A stretch of 64,000 nt of DNA from Lepisosteus oculatus (Eukaryota > Chordata > Actinopteri > Semionotiformes > Lepisosteidae): assembly GCF_040954835.1 (NCBI RefSeq), contig NC_090711.1, forward strand, positions 2,859,501-2,923,500. The letters are read 5' to 3'. The notes beneath the pieces are model-generated. The model ran no database searches and had not been told where the DNA came from. It saw only the letters and a program-made list of their open reading frames with translations. This document shows, one piece after another, positions 24,501 through 33,215 of the stretch. Both the position numbers and the translations under genes were made by a program. Position 1 is the first letter of the stretch. The number at the start of each line of letters is the position of its first letter.

Positions 24501-27500
24501 CACCCTGAAGGTGAGTGGGTCAGGCGTGCCGAAACGAAGCTTGCACTGGAACGCACGGTCTCGGAGATACGATTTAATTCCACTCCGAGCGATATGTCGG
24601 GAATTTCTTTAAGAGACGGAGAGAGTAACGAAGATTATTCTCAAGATCAATTCAAGAGAAATCAGAACATTCTTCTCCCTCCATATTTATTTAGGGGTTC
24701 AAATCAAATCTTGCCTGCACAATTGAGGAACTGGTCTCATTTTTCTCCTGCCTCCGATCTTAACTGTGCAAAAGTTTCCATCTGTTTTAGACCTTTCTAA
24801 GACTCTTTGCCCAGATCTCAATCTGATCTGTTAAGGATGAGGACTGTACTAATGGAGGAACAGAGCTGCACTCCTCACCTCCAGTGGTCTCTTTCGTTTT
24901 CAGAAATGTGCATGTGTTAAAGTGAATGTGCTAATTCAGAGCGAAAGCCCTAACTGCAGCTGTACCTGGTCCTGCCTCTCCTGTCTCGGGCCCCTCTGCC
25001 CCGCCCTGCAGGCACTGCTGGAGTTCCTGAGCAAGGTGGTGTCGCGCGAGTGGAGAAACCGCATGAACCTGTGGGCCGTGTCCACCATCATGGCGCCCAA
25101 CCTGTTCATGCACAAGGCTGTGCCCAACAAGCTGGCGGAGGCCGAAGAAAAGGGGCAGGCCGAGCGCGCGGCTGATGTCATGAGGCTGCTCATCTGCTAC
25201 CAGGACCTGCTCTGGACGGTACAGTACACCGCGCAGGCCCCTCCCCCCTGGACAGTAGACAGCACAGGCCCCTCCCCCCTGGACAGTACACAGCACAGGC
25301 CCCTCCCCCTGACAGCACATAGCGCAGGCCCCTCCTTTCTGGACAGTACAGAGCACAGACCCCCTCGGACAGCACACAGCACAGGCTCCTCCCCCTGACA
25401 GCGCACAGCACAGGCCCCTCCCTTCTGGACAGTACACACCACAGGCCCCTCCCCCCTAGACACTATACAGCACAGGCCACTCCCCCTTGGACAGTCCACA
25501 GCACAGGCTCTGACTAAGCAAGACCTCTTGGAAAGCTGCTTAGAAGTCTATACTACAGCCTTTTTCAGATTTTATCTCCATAACAATAAAAAAAAAACAT
25601 TTCATTCATAAAGTGACAAATGCACAGTGAAGGAAATGCATATATTACTGTATTGGTTGATAATAAACGTCTTCCACCCACCCCTACTTAAAAATTTCCA
25701 TCAGGTAATCAAAACCTTTAACATCAAATCCAAACCAGGATGACGAAAGATATATACAGTAGCACAGCATCTGGGCAAACATCTGGGCTAACCCTTGGCT
25801 TTTCTCCTCAGATCCCCAACTTCCTGATGAGCCAGGTGAGGAAGCTGAACGAGAACAGCAGCAGGCGCTACCAGTTCTACGACAAGCGCATCAGGAGCCT
25901 GCTGAGGAAGATCCACGCAGACAGCCGGGACAAACCGGACAAGAACTCCACCGAGGTAGGGTCTGTTCCGCCCGGAGCGCTGGCCAGCCCTCTGGTCTTC
26001 TTCATAGGCACATCCTGGACGTCTCAGCTCCTACTTCCTTCTTTCTTGTCCATGCTTCGGCAAAGTTTTTCTAAGGCGGACAAAATATAAGGGAAAGCTG
26101 ATTTGTTTTTCCGAAAAGGGCACCTTGTGCATGTTTTGAACAGTTAGCCACCAGGCAAGTGGTCTCCTGATCCTAATTTGAAACAGGCACGCCTCCATGA
26201 CTGACGGCGCCCCTTGCTTCATCTACTGTGGCAGGGTGATCCAAGCTCTCAGGTTAGAAGCTGCTGTTCTCTGGGTACCGGGCTCCTGTCTGAACCCGAG
26301 TGCCCTCTCTCTTGCAGCCCAGCCGGACGGTCAAGATCCAGGTGGGGGAGGCGTTCAGCAGCTCCATGGAGGTGTCCCTGAATGTCGACTCCCGCGCGGC
26401 TGACCTGCTGGCCCAGTTCCACCACGACCTGCGCAGCTCCGACAAGGGCAGGAACCTTCTGCGGCGGTACGTGGCCCCCGGCGGCGGCACACGGCCCCTC
26501 ATTCAGGGACAGACCCTCCACTTCCTCCAGTAAACCTCCCCAGCGGACCCGCGCTGCTGAAAACCCAAGCCTTGTTTGCACCAGGAGCCAAAGGGTTCAT
26601 GGTCAGTGCTGTCCTGCCAGTGTGAGAGCGGTCACTCCCCTACTTGTGGCTTCACATTACCACCAGAACTTGGCTTCCTTTCTCTTCCTGCCCCCAGCAG
26701 TCAGTCACACCTGCTCCTGCCCCCAGGTGGGGCCACATGCCCGTTAAGCAACGCTTAGAGCAGCTCTAGCAAACTCCCTGCAGCACTGGGACAAAAGAGC
26801 TGGCATGGACTGAATACAGTGGTTACTGGTTGGCCAAGTTTGAGATGACCCTACTTCACCTTACTGCTCGAGGGGAGTTTAGGCCCGCGTGAAAGTCACT
26901 GATAAAGGAGAAAATAGCACTGTGTGGTTTTTTTTCTTTTCTCTCCAGAAATGGCTCCATTGTCTACCCTGATTGTGCCATCTATGAAGTGGGCGGCAAT
27001 ATTGGTAAGTCCACAGTGTCCACACTTCGATTTTTGAGCTGGGAAACTGTAACGTGCCTGGAATAAGAGACAGTCCGATTGCCGAGAATTCTGTGAAGCT
27101 GAAAACCAGGAATACTGAACGCAGAAATATTCTGGACTATTTCTTCTCTTTTGATCAGTTAAGGGGGGACCCCTCAGATTAAAAAACTTAAGTCAGCAAG
27201 ATCACGGGACGGAAAACAGGATCGTATATCAAATTGCACAAGAACTGCAGCATTTATGTTTTGCCTGTTGCAAAGCAATTTTTTTTTTCTTTTAATGAAC
27301 CAAAAACAGAAATCTTAAATGGGCAAAGCAGAACAGCCATGTAACTGCATGCCAAGGCTGCAGTACCTTAAGTGGGGGAAAGAGAGAGAAGATTTTAAAT
27401 CCCCAGCGTTTAAGATCTGTGTCTTTTTATTCTACACAGGTGAGCACTGTTTGGATCCAGAGGCCTACCTCCTAGACCTGTACAACACCAACCCGAGTGG

Positions 27501-27546
27501 AGAATGGGTCATCAGGCAAAAGCAAGGCTCCTCCAAGGGCCTCTGA
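16888..27546 (+). CDS. ARHGAP40: Rho GTPase-activating protein 40 (14 coding exons)
   Basis: Predicted GTPase-activating protein for Rho-family GTPases, speeding GTP hydrolysis and so damping Rho signalling to actin. The coding exons are 16,888-17,065, 17,504-17,733, 20,714-20,801, 21,112-21,260, 21,415-21,583, 22,098-22,189, 22,861-22,938, 23,608-23,767, 24,428-24,510, 25,012-25,218, 25,812-25,955, 26,318-26,466, 26,949-27,004 and 27,440-27,546. All junctions are GT/AG and in phase, giving 1,890 nt or 629 aa, close to the roughly 620 aa I recall for the human protein. The N-terminus has the family box LSLSDFWTEVENI and a later STLTRTQAAAVQ box. The RhoGAP domain spans about residues 276-480, with arginine finger R319 (EGILRVPG) and K358/R362 (LLKRFIRELP). 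The C-terminus has the YEVGGNIG block of ARHGAP18/28/40. Linkage to SLC32A1 favours ARHGAP40 over its paralogues. The start at 16,888 has G at -3 and A at +4. Confidence 0.92.
17066..17503 (+). other. ARHGAP40 intron 1
   Basis: A 438-base intron with GT/AG ends. Nothing else was recognised in it. Confidence 0.85.
17504..17733 (+). CDS. ARHGAP40: ARHGAP40 coding exon 2
   Basis: Acceptor GCCGCAG at 17,503, donor TCTCAG|GTGAGG. Phase 1 in, phase 0 out. It encodes the acidic EKEWLQDAGLSTLI segment and the STLTRTQAAAVQRRLDTY box, which is strongly conserved among ARHGAP18-type proteins. Confidence 0.92.
17950..18513 (+). repeat. Near full-length 5S-rRNA-derived SINE (SINE3-like), in ARHGAP40 intron 2
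   Basis: The head is clearly 5S-rRNA-like: GAAGCTCAGCAGG (A-box region, about 17,996) and TGGATGGGAGACCTCCTGG (C-box region, 18,028-18,046). The centre holds GATGAGACGTAAAACCGAGG, TCTGTGGTCATTAAAAATCC and AGTAGGGGTGTAACCCCGGC, as in fish SINE3/DeuSINE-type elements. The LINE-like tail TGTAAAGCGCTTTGAGTGGA and a (TTA)n run close it. The internal pol III promoter region looks well kept. No target-site duplication was found. Two 5'-truncated copies lie at 1-201 and 31,335-31,545. Confidence 0.88.
18514..19369. other. Middle of ARHGAP40 intron 2
   Basis: AT-rich intronic sequence. No RNA gene or clear repeat was recognised. Confidence 0.4.
19379..19711 (+). repeat. Full-length tRNA-derived SINE with L2-type tail
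   Basis: The tRNA-like head has TGGCTCACTGG (box A-like, 19,380-19,390) and GGATTCAATTCC (box B-like, 19,423-19,434). The body is GTGGAGTTTGCATGTTCTCC, CGGTTTCCTCCCACAGTCC and TTAATTGGCTTCTGGGAAAA. The tail ends in AAAACGGGTGGGTGG. A 9-base direct repeat, GGTACCAGG, flanks it at 19,370-19,378 and 19,712-19,720, which is a good target-site duplication. It is the best reference in this window for the partial copies at 6,631, 8,588, 11,095, 33,088 and 41,385. Confidence 0.88.
20714..20801 (+). CDS. ARHGAP40: ARHGAP40 coding exon 3
   Basis: Acceptor CCTCCGCAG, donor CCCGCAG|GTATGA (GT at 20,802). Phase 0 in, phase 1 out. It encodes a polar, acidic linker (LSELLTPEENMESL) with no known motif. Confidence 0.85.
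21112..21260 (+). CDS. ARHGAP40: ARHGAP40 coding exon 4
   Basis: The acceptor GCGGTCAG at 21,111 is chosen over a second AG at 21,118 because only the first keeps the frame. Donor CTGCCT|GTAAGC. It encodes the DEIFITDVAYCEQAVIMLKQ region, which aligns with the pre-GAP segment of ARHGAP18. Confidence 0.88.
21415..21583 (+). CDS. ARHGAP40: ARHGAP40 coding exon 5 (tandem acceptor)
   Basis: The acceptor region reads TCAGCAG|AAA, a NAGNAG tandem site, so the exon may start at 21,415 (adding Gln) or 21,418. Both keep the frame. Donor TTCCAG|GTACGC, phase 1 out. It encodes a CPRC pair (about residues 220-223) and DLSPQDMKKVRQLALIDMTA, which matches the conserved DLAPQDMKK box of the family. Confidence 0.9.
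21862..22020. repeat. Possible MITE remnant in ARHGAP40 intron 5
   Basis: The words TTTACCATGGCC, GTGGTACAGC and AAACCATGGTAAAACTGTAG occur in partly inverted order. Related words with an inverted repeat (CACTGGGCCATGG and CCATGGCCCAGTG) occur in intron 7 at 23,139-23,211. This suggests a worn inverted-repeat DNA transposon, but the ends could not be defined. Confidence 0.25.
22098..22189 (+). CDS. ARHGAP40: ARHGAP40 coding exon 6 (start of RhoGAP domain)
   Basis: Acceptor CCCTGCAG, donor CAGGAG|GTGAGT. Phase 1 in, phase 0 out. It encodes LFGVPLATLLENDLRIK and IPLILQE, the usual opening of a RhoGAP domain (FGVPL). Confidence 0.92.
22436..22590 (+). repeat. Possible worn tRNA-derived SINE in ARHGAP40 intron 6
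   Basis: GAGGGTTCAAATCCCAGGTG is box B-like. It is followed by CTCTGAGAAAGGTACCTCC and ends AGCCAAATAAATACA, an order seen in common fish tRNA-SINEs. Box A is not clear. Confidence 0.4.
22861..22938 (+). CDS. ARHGAP40: ARHGAP40 coding exon 7 (arginine finger)
   Basis: Acceptor CTTTCACAG, donor ATAAAG|GTAGGG. Exactly 26 codons, phase 0 to 0. It encodes GLDSEGILRVPGSQTRIK, whose Arg (residue 319) is the catalytic arginine finger inserted into the GTPase site. Confidence 0.95.
23139..23211. repeat. Inverted repeat in ARHGAP40 intron 7
   Basis: CACTGGGCCATGGGAA and TTCCATGGCCCAGTG form a near-perfect stem around a roughly 40-base centre. It shares words with intron 5 (21,862-22,020) and is perhaps a MITE remnant. 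Confidence 0.4.
23608..23767 (+). CDS. ARHGAP40: ARHGAP40 coding exon 8
   Basis: Acceptor TGGCCAG, donor GTCCAGA|GTAAGA. Phase 0 in, phase 1 out. It encodes the LLKRFIRELPAPLL helix, holding the Lys and Arg that support the RhoGAP active site. Confidence 0.95.
24428..24510 (+). CDS. ARHGAP40: ARHGAP40 coding exon 9
   Basis: Acceptor ATCCGCAG, donor CTGAAG|GTGAGT. It encodes NIPDLKQKLHVLNLLIVLLP, a hydrophobic RhoGAP helix, followed by EPNRSTLK. Confidence 0.93.
25012..25218 (+). CDS. ARHGAP40: ARHGAP40 coding exon 10
   Basis: Acceptor GCCCTGCAG, donor TGGACG|GTACAG. 69 codons, phase 0 to 0. It encodes ALLEFLSKVV and NRMNLWAVSTIMAPNLF, the end of the RhoGAP core. At the position usually held by a conserved Asn in this motif the protein has Ala (residue 431). 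A 31-base minisatellite begins at the donor. Confidence 0.94.
25219..25510. repeat. 31-bp minisatellite abutting the exon 10 donor
   Basis: About nine imperfect copies of a unit containing GGACAGTACACAGCACAGG and CCCCTCCCCCCT start directly at the intron 10 donor, GTACAGTACACCGCGCAGG. Copies vary in length. Cysteine-rich minus-strand frames over this block are repeat artefacts. Confidence 0.9.
25812..25955 (+). CDS. ARHGAP40: ARHGAP40 coding exon 11
   Basis: Acceptor TCTCCTCAG, donor ACCGAG|GTAGGG. 48 codons, phase 0 to 0. It encodes IPNFLMSQVRKLNENSSRRY, matching the post-GAP IPKFIVNQVRKQN-type segment of ARHGAP18, followed by a basic helix. Confidence 0.94.
26318..26466 (+). CDS. ARHGAP40: ARHGAP40 coding exon 12
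   Basis: Acceptor CTCTTGCAG, donor CGGCG|GTACGT. Phase 0 in, phase 2 out. It encodes PSRTVKIQVGEAFSSSMEVS and a segment ending in NLLRR. If intron 12 were retained, translation would continue 21 codons to a TAA at 26,531. Confidence 0.92.
26949..27004 (+). CDS. ARHGAP40: ARHGAP40 coding exon 13
   Basis: The acceptor follows a T-rich tract ending CTCTCCAG. Donor AATATTG|GTAAGT. Phase 2 in, phase 1 out. It encodes NGSIVYPDCAIYEVGGNIG, containing the family YE(I/V)GGNIG block. Confidence 0.93.
27440..27546 (+). CDS. ARHGAP40: ARHGAP40 coding exon 14 (last)
   Basis: Acceptor CTACACAG at 27,439. It encodes the end of the protein (EHCLDPEAYLLDLYNTNPSG, then EWVIRQKQ) with stop TGA at 27,544-27,546. 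The ending matches the EWVI-type C-terminus of ARHGAP18. Confidence 0.93.
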
Positions 27547-28585
27547 ACTAAAGGGGGGCATGTGAATGGACGAGAGGACTATAACCTGGGTCCTGGATAC
27601 TGCTGAAACACGTTGAAGGGAGGCATCCAGAAGAGAGAGGAGCAGCCCTCGGTCCGCTCCTGCAGGGACTCTCACAGAGGCTGCCTGAACTGCAAGCAGT
27701 GGAGCATCCCAGGTCCCAGGCTGGAGAAGAGCACCATTCCACGTAGACCGACTCCAGGGGCGCACGCAGCCCCAGGTGCCAGCCGCCCTCGAAGAGAGAA
27801 GGCGGGGCTCAGCCGGGAACATGATGCACCCCGCACTGGGACCCCTCAAGCCCTCAGTCCGGACGCAGAGACATTCCAACCAGGACGTTGCCGGACCACA
27901 GCCGAGAGGCTGCTTCGCACGCACTACAGGCCTTGTTCCAGTTGGCCTAGGCCAGCGCTGCGCTTCGATCTCGGTCCCGAGCGAGCAACGCCGCCCGTGC
28001 CATCTTACGGCAGTGTGCAACACAGTCAGCCGATTTCCCCCCGTGCATTTAGACGCCCCGAGTCCTACAAAACGACAGTGGGAACACAAGGGAACAGAAT
28101 GTGCCGCCACCCTTTTTTGTGAAGGAAGTAACTCGTGCGTGTGTGTGTGTGAGACACTGCCTAGTCAAAGCCACTGGCAAGCCAGTAGGCAGCAGGCAGT
28201 TTAGCAGACTGGGAGCCAGTGGACATTCAGTGGACCTCCGGGGTCATGTGCGGTGAGCTAGGGCTCAGACCTGACCCGGAAAGCCCAGCTGCCTGCTCTT
28301 CGGGGGGGGGGGGGTCTGTGATGTAGGCAGGCTGGCAGCCCCTGCCTGGGGTTCCTGAACAGTTCATGACGATCCCCCGCAGACAGCAGCTGAAGCCAGA
28401 GGAACAAAAGCACGCAGGCACTAACGGAGTTCGGAGTTTGAAGGGACTTTCTTTAAAAGATCCAAAAAAGGACAAAGGAAGCTGGACTTCGATCTTTGTC
28501 TTCTTTAAATGTGGTTCTTACTGTGGTGTTTTGAAGGATAACAATAGACTATTTAAATAAAAACCTCAAAGTTCATTATTTATAA
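27547..28585 (+). other. ARHGAP40: ARHGAP40 3' UTR with poly(A) signal
   Basis: No coding continuation. An AATAAA lies at 28,557-28,562, followed within about 40 bases by GT-rich sequence (GTTGATGTATGC), so cleavage near 28,580 is likely. A 212-codon minus-strand frame in the UTR shows no family features. Confidence 0.65.
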
Positions 28586-28976
28586 GTGAAACAGTTGATG
28601 TATGCTATTGAATACAGCTAAAAACAAATGGGATTACTTGTAATGAGTATGTAATAAGGCTCACGTTGTTCTCAAGTTTTACATTGTACAGAACCTTTTG
28701 CAGTTTTCAGTAAAGCGAATGATTTGTTTAGCAGAGCTTTTGTTATTGTTTCTCTTCTGTTTACTGGTAGACACTCCTCCAGAGCAGTAATGACTCTGTA
28801 TGATAGAGGTCTATTCAATGTACCGATTCGGTACATTGTGTGCTGTGTCTCGTACACGCATGCAGTACCGGCACATAGTCCTGCACCACTGCAGACACTT
28901 CTTACACGGGGACAAACGTAAACATGTTCACATTAAAACATCATGGTTAAAAACAGTAAGGCATCAATGGTACAGT

Positions 28977-29050
28977 AGGAAGCAGCACTGTGGAAGAGAG
29001 GTTAGGGCCCTGGGCTTAAAACTGGAAGGTTGTGGGTTCAAATAATAATA
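28977..29050 (+). repeat. Head of a tRNA-derived SINE
   Basis: GCAGCACTGTGGAAGAGAGG, TTAGGGCCCTGGGCTT and GGTTGTGGGTTCAAAT (box B-like) form a tRNA-like head of a fish SINE. It is cut off straight into AATAATAATA. Confidence 0.55.
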
Positions 29051-29550
29051 CATTCATAAAATTAATAATAAAAAGCAGAACAAGAAAAAGGATGCAAGAG
29101 CACCACCAACACTCTTATACAGTGTCGCATGAAGCTTAACTGAAAGGAGCGCATACACAGAAAAAAACAACAACAATGTCCACTGTAAAGCACAATGCCT
29201 TTGTACATCAGTTATCAGAATGAGTTGTGGAAAAGCTTATCTGAAAAGCAGCAAACGTTCTGGACATCTCAGATAGCAGGGCCTGGACAAGAAGCCTCTC
29301 AGAGCTGTTGTCTAGTGCTCAATGTCCTTTTCAGAAGCCCCTGTTTATTAGCCTGCCACAGAGGCTGTGATACAGTTGACTGATCAGGGACAAAGCACTG
29401 CAGAAATACTCGTCTGCTGCTGTTAATGACCCAAACTAGGTCACCTGTCACACAGCCCTACAGGGCAGCCGAATGCCTGGGTCAGTGGAGCCTAGCATCA
29501 CCCAAGACATTCACAAATATAAAATATTGCTGTTTCTGAGAGTGTTGCAC
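29051..29550. other. Non-coding stretch, nothing recognised
   Basis: No exon, RNA gene or clear repeat was seen. Confidence 0.35.
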
Positions 29551-29597
29551 TTTCACCTGTCTGTCTCTCTCTCTCTCTGACACTGCTATACCTTCAC

Positions 29598-29631
<34 letters not shown>

Positions 29632-29911
29632 GACACTGCTATACCTTCACCTGTCTGTCTCTCTCTCTCTCTCTCTGACACTGCTATACCTTCACCTGTC
29701 TGTCTCTCTCTTTCTCTGACACTGCTATACCTTCACCTGTCTGTCTCTCTCTCTCTGACACTGCTATACCTTCACCTGTCTGTCTCTCTCTCTCTGACAC
29801 TGCTATACCTTCACCTGTCTGTCTCTCTCTCTCTCTCTCTGACACTGCTATACCTTCACCTGTCTGTCTGTCTCTCTCTCTGACACTGCTATACCTTCAC
29901 CTGTCTGTCTC
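29551..29911. repeat. Compound minisatellite with variable CT tracts
   Basis: About eight units, each with GACACTGCTATACCTTCACC followed by TGTCTGTCTC and a (CT)n run whose length changes from unit to unit, so unit length ranges from about 34 to 53 bases. Confidence 0.92.
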
Positions 29912-31334
29912 CAATAATGCCTAGGCCTTATTGTCCTATCCTTACAAGAATGTGTGCTTCATGAAATTTGCAGCATTGCTCCTCTACATATCAGGTTACT
30001 GTGTTTATTTCCACATGGTTTCCCCACAGTCATATCTGGTTGTGTTATTCTACACAAGTAGAAATGTAGTATCTGTAGGCCTGTATAGTTATATTTTCTA
30101 CTGCTCATTTGTAAGACTTTAATTGTTAACAATAATGTTTTTATAAATTGCAGTATGGTAAGCCTTTCAGTCACAATTTCCTTATACAGATAGATAAGGG
30201 AATGATATGACTTGATGTATTTATTATTATACATGTACTGCATGGAGTTTATTTTAATTTTCAAGAAACAGAGCTGTACTGATCCACCCTCTGGTGAAGG
30301 AAATTAGGTACTGCAGCTTGTACTACCAATACTGGTATTGGCAACAACGTATCATTCAGATGGATTGCAAAGTACTTTACAAAGACGAAGGGACCCGCCT
30401 CATTCAGTCCTGAAGTCTAGTCCCCACCTGGGGTGACACACAGCAGCCCCACTGTGCAGAACATCGTGTTGGAATAAAGAGGGGGAGTTTAAGAAAGCTC
30501 CCTACTCCTACCAACAGCGTCACAGGATGTTTAATCTCCTAAAGCACAACGTCCTCAGTCACCATGCTGGGGCAACGGTCTGTAAATGCTGCCCCAGGGG
30601 AAAAGCTCCACCAACAGCACTTCCAGTGTCCCTGTGTACTGACCTGAAACTCCTGCTCCAGTACTGACCAGGCCCAGCCTTGCACAGCTTCTGAGATCTG
30701 CAATCCCATCGTTTACCCGTGTCCGTTACAGAGGGCAGACTGCGTATCCTTTACATTCTCACACAGCGGTAACAAGGCGTTTAGCACATTCATGTTATCA
30801 ATCAGTGCAAACGTTATTTTTAGATAAGGATGGAATCTGTACGTCCTTTACACGACTCCTGAGAGAACTTTACACAGACACCTGCTGCTGCGCGTGACAC
30901 CTCAGGAACAGCATCATCAGGGAGAGCCACAGGGCCATCAGTGGAGTGGTTACTCATCAGCCCCGACACAAGGGATGGCCAAGGCTGGACTCAGACACTG
31001 ACCCTCCGGAACACCGCTGCGATTCGGGCCGCAGTGGGAGATACACCCCGTGTGCGTCTCCTCCACTCTTCTCTGGAAACGGGCACTTCCATCCCAAATG
31101 GACTCATCTCAAACCTCCGCTGAGAAAAGTGTCGGCACCTCCGAGAAAATGTCCAATACTGCCTTTCTTTAAAAAAACACATCTGACTCACTCCACCGGA
31201 AAGTCTACACCTTCATGCCAGATGTTCAAATTCCATATTAGTGCTCACTTTCCCCAAACCAGGCGCCCAGTGTCGGATTCTCAAAATCCCAGTGATTCAT
31301 TTGGCAGAAATCTGGTCTTGCGTATATCTATGCC
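29912..31334. other. Intergenic non-coding stretch
   Basis: AT-rich to about 30.3 kb. A segment at 30,360-30,490 shares words with 40,130-40,265 and may be a worn interspersed repeat. No gene was recognised. Confidence 0.35.
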
Positions 31335-31545
31335 GATCTATGAACTGGCTTCATTACTCTGCTCTCTTCCCCACTGAGAGCTGGTGTGTGGGGAGCATAC
31401 TGGCGCACTCTGGCTGCTGTCACATGATCCAGGTGGGGCTGCACACGGGTGGTGGTGGAGGGGATCCCCATTACCTGTAAAGCGCTTTGAGTGCAGTGTC
31501 CAGAAAAGCGCTATACTGTATAAGTGTAAGCAGTAATTATTATTA
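31335..31545 (+). repeat. 5'-truncated SINE3-like copy
   Basis: GATCTATGAACTGGCTTCAT, TACTCTGCTCTC, GAGAGCTGGTGTGTGGGGAG, GGTGGTGGTGGAGGGGATCC and TGTAAAGCGCTTTGAGTGCA match the 3' half of the element at 17,950-18,513. The (TTA)n tail is reduced to a few units. Confidence 0.85.
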
Positions 31546-32216
31546 TGATATACCTGGTCAAAAGCAAAAGCATGGGCCGTGGCTCTTTGAAGAGCTCTGT
31601 CATGCAGCATATCTGTAACAGTGATCACCCTGGAGGAGGCTGGTTATTGGAGAGCAGGCCCTGTGCACTGCCCCTCCCCTCCCCTCTCCTCTCAGGGCTG
31701 CTGGTTGTCTGAAAGCCTGTCCTCTCATGTCTCTGTCAGTCAGCTATCAGTCCCATTCTGGCCTCCCTCCAGCCAGCCGCCCCCTCCCTGGGCTCCAGCA
31801 CGGCGGCCATCAGCGCGCTTGACCCAGGGAGTCCCTTCGGGAGGCTGGACCTCTGCCCAGGACCCCCAGACCCAAGCACCCTACAACAAAGACAGGGTCC
31901 TCAAGACAGGGATGGCCCGAGGTCAGGTGGGCCGAACAGGCAGGAGCAGGGGAACGGCACCCCGACAGCCACAAGGGGGAGCTTTGCTGATTCCTACTGG
32001 GGGAGGGGGAGGAGCCAGACAGGTAAACCAACCTCTCTCGGCGGGGCCCCCCTGTGGAGGAAACGTGGCAGTGCGCTGAAGCCTCCTCCAGTCGCCCTCT
32101 CCAGCTGGGGAGCTTCGCAGGGAGGGGTGCTCACGTGTCTCAATTATTATCCTCTACCCCCCCCCCTGGAGGGGTAATGAAATCTTGGGACTTATCTGCC
32201 GCTATCCGGGCCTGCT
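31546..32216. other. Intergenic GC-rich stretch
   Basis: Pyrimidine-rich and GC-rich sequence with no splice-consistent exon. Confidence 0.35.
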
Positions 32217-32229
32217 GTTGCCTAGCAAC
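32217..32229 (+). promoter_or_regulatory. Perfect RFX X-box motif
   Basis: GTTGCCTAGCAAC fits the RFX consensus GTNRCC-N(0-3)-RGYAAC exactly with one spacer base. A second exact match is at 34,292-34,305. No gene starts nearby, so it may be distal or chance. Confidence 0.4.
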
Positions 32230-32379
32230 CATGCACTGTCCGGTCCAGGGCCCTGACCGTGTCCAGCGAGCCCTGTGCTTGCCGGACGGTCAGTGGCCAC
32301 GAGCTCCGCGTGGCAAAACCCGAATGCATCTCGGCGTGCACCCGGCGGGGGGAGGCACGCTCGCACCCCAGTCCAAACT

Positions 32380-32880
32380 CATTTCAATTTCAAAGTATAA
32401 CCCTGCCGCCGAGATAAAAACAGTCGGCCAGAGCTCGGCCCTCAAGGCAGGAAGAGAGGACAAGCAAAAAAAAAAACCAACACGCAGCGGCCAAAAGACA
32501 CATCAAAAATCAATTAGCATTTAAATTAACGAGGCGTGTAATGAACAAAATGCTATCTGATGCGAAACAGGCCTCAGCCGGGCTCATCTGCAATTCAGAC
32601 ACCGAGCAGAAAGGAGGACGAGCGGTATCTCAGACAAACACGCAGCCGGCTGTATTCCGACTCTGTTTGTCTCCCGACAATCAAAAAGCACGAAGCCGAT
32701 CGCACAGGAAGCCGCGCTAAATCACCTGGGCAGCGATTTCCCCGTGATGACGGTACCTGCCACGCGGAAGCAAAAATACACAACATCGCAAAGACGAGCG
32801 TCATCGTGACAAAAGACTCGGTGGGGTTACATCTCACCTGACGTTTGTTGTGCCCTTGTCATCACTGTAACAACCATCAC
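32380..32880. other. Candidate conserved non-coding element
   Basis: Single-copy-looking, non-repetitive sequence of balanced composition with homeodomain-type words (CAATTAGCATTTAAATTAA, about 32,511-32,530). It lies between repeat-rich blocks. Conservation cannot be tested here. Confidence 0.3.
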
Positions 32881-33087
32881 AGAAAATCTTTAAAAATGAG
32901 CATAAGGGCCCGCGGTGGGCTCCCGTCCAGACACAGGTCACAGGTCCTAGTGGACAATACTGAATTCACGGGGAAACCGAGAGATTCGGACTGGCCGCAC
33001 GACGCGAAGGGGAGAAATTCAAGAAAGTACCTCGGGCATTGCTGTAACCGGGCCCCCGTTGTTAGAATTCAGGGAACGTCAGTCCCG

Positions 33088-33215
33088 GTGCCGGTGTGTG
33101 CGCCTGGCCGGCGGTGGACTGGGGTCTCGTCCGGGGCGTAGCCTGCCTTGCACCCAGTGCATGCTGGGACGGGCTCTGGCGTTGGACAGAGCGGTTTAGA
33201 AAACGGAGGGGTGGG
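33088..33215 (+). repeat. 3' tail of the tRNA-SINE/L2-type retroposon
   Basis: GTGTGTGCGCCTGGC, GGACTGGGGTCTCGTCC, GCATGCTGGGACGGGCTCTG and GCGGTTTAGAAAACGGAGGG correspond in order to the tail of the element at 19,379-19,711. It is diverged. Confidence 0.55.

Noticed and set aside
24931..25499. Cys-rich minus-strand frames
   Set aside because: Translations of the intron 10 minisatellite and the opposite strand of exon 10.
27472..28122. Overlapping frames of 169 and 212 codons after the ARHGAP40 stop
   Set aside because: They lie in the 3' UTR, overlap on both strands and show no family motif.
28977..29050. A tRNA gene
   Set aside because: It has box B-like sequence but no clover-leaf acceptor stem. 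It matches SINE heads.
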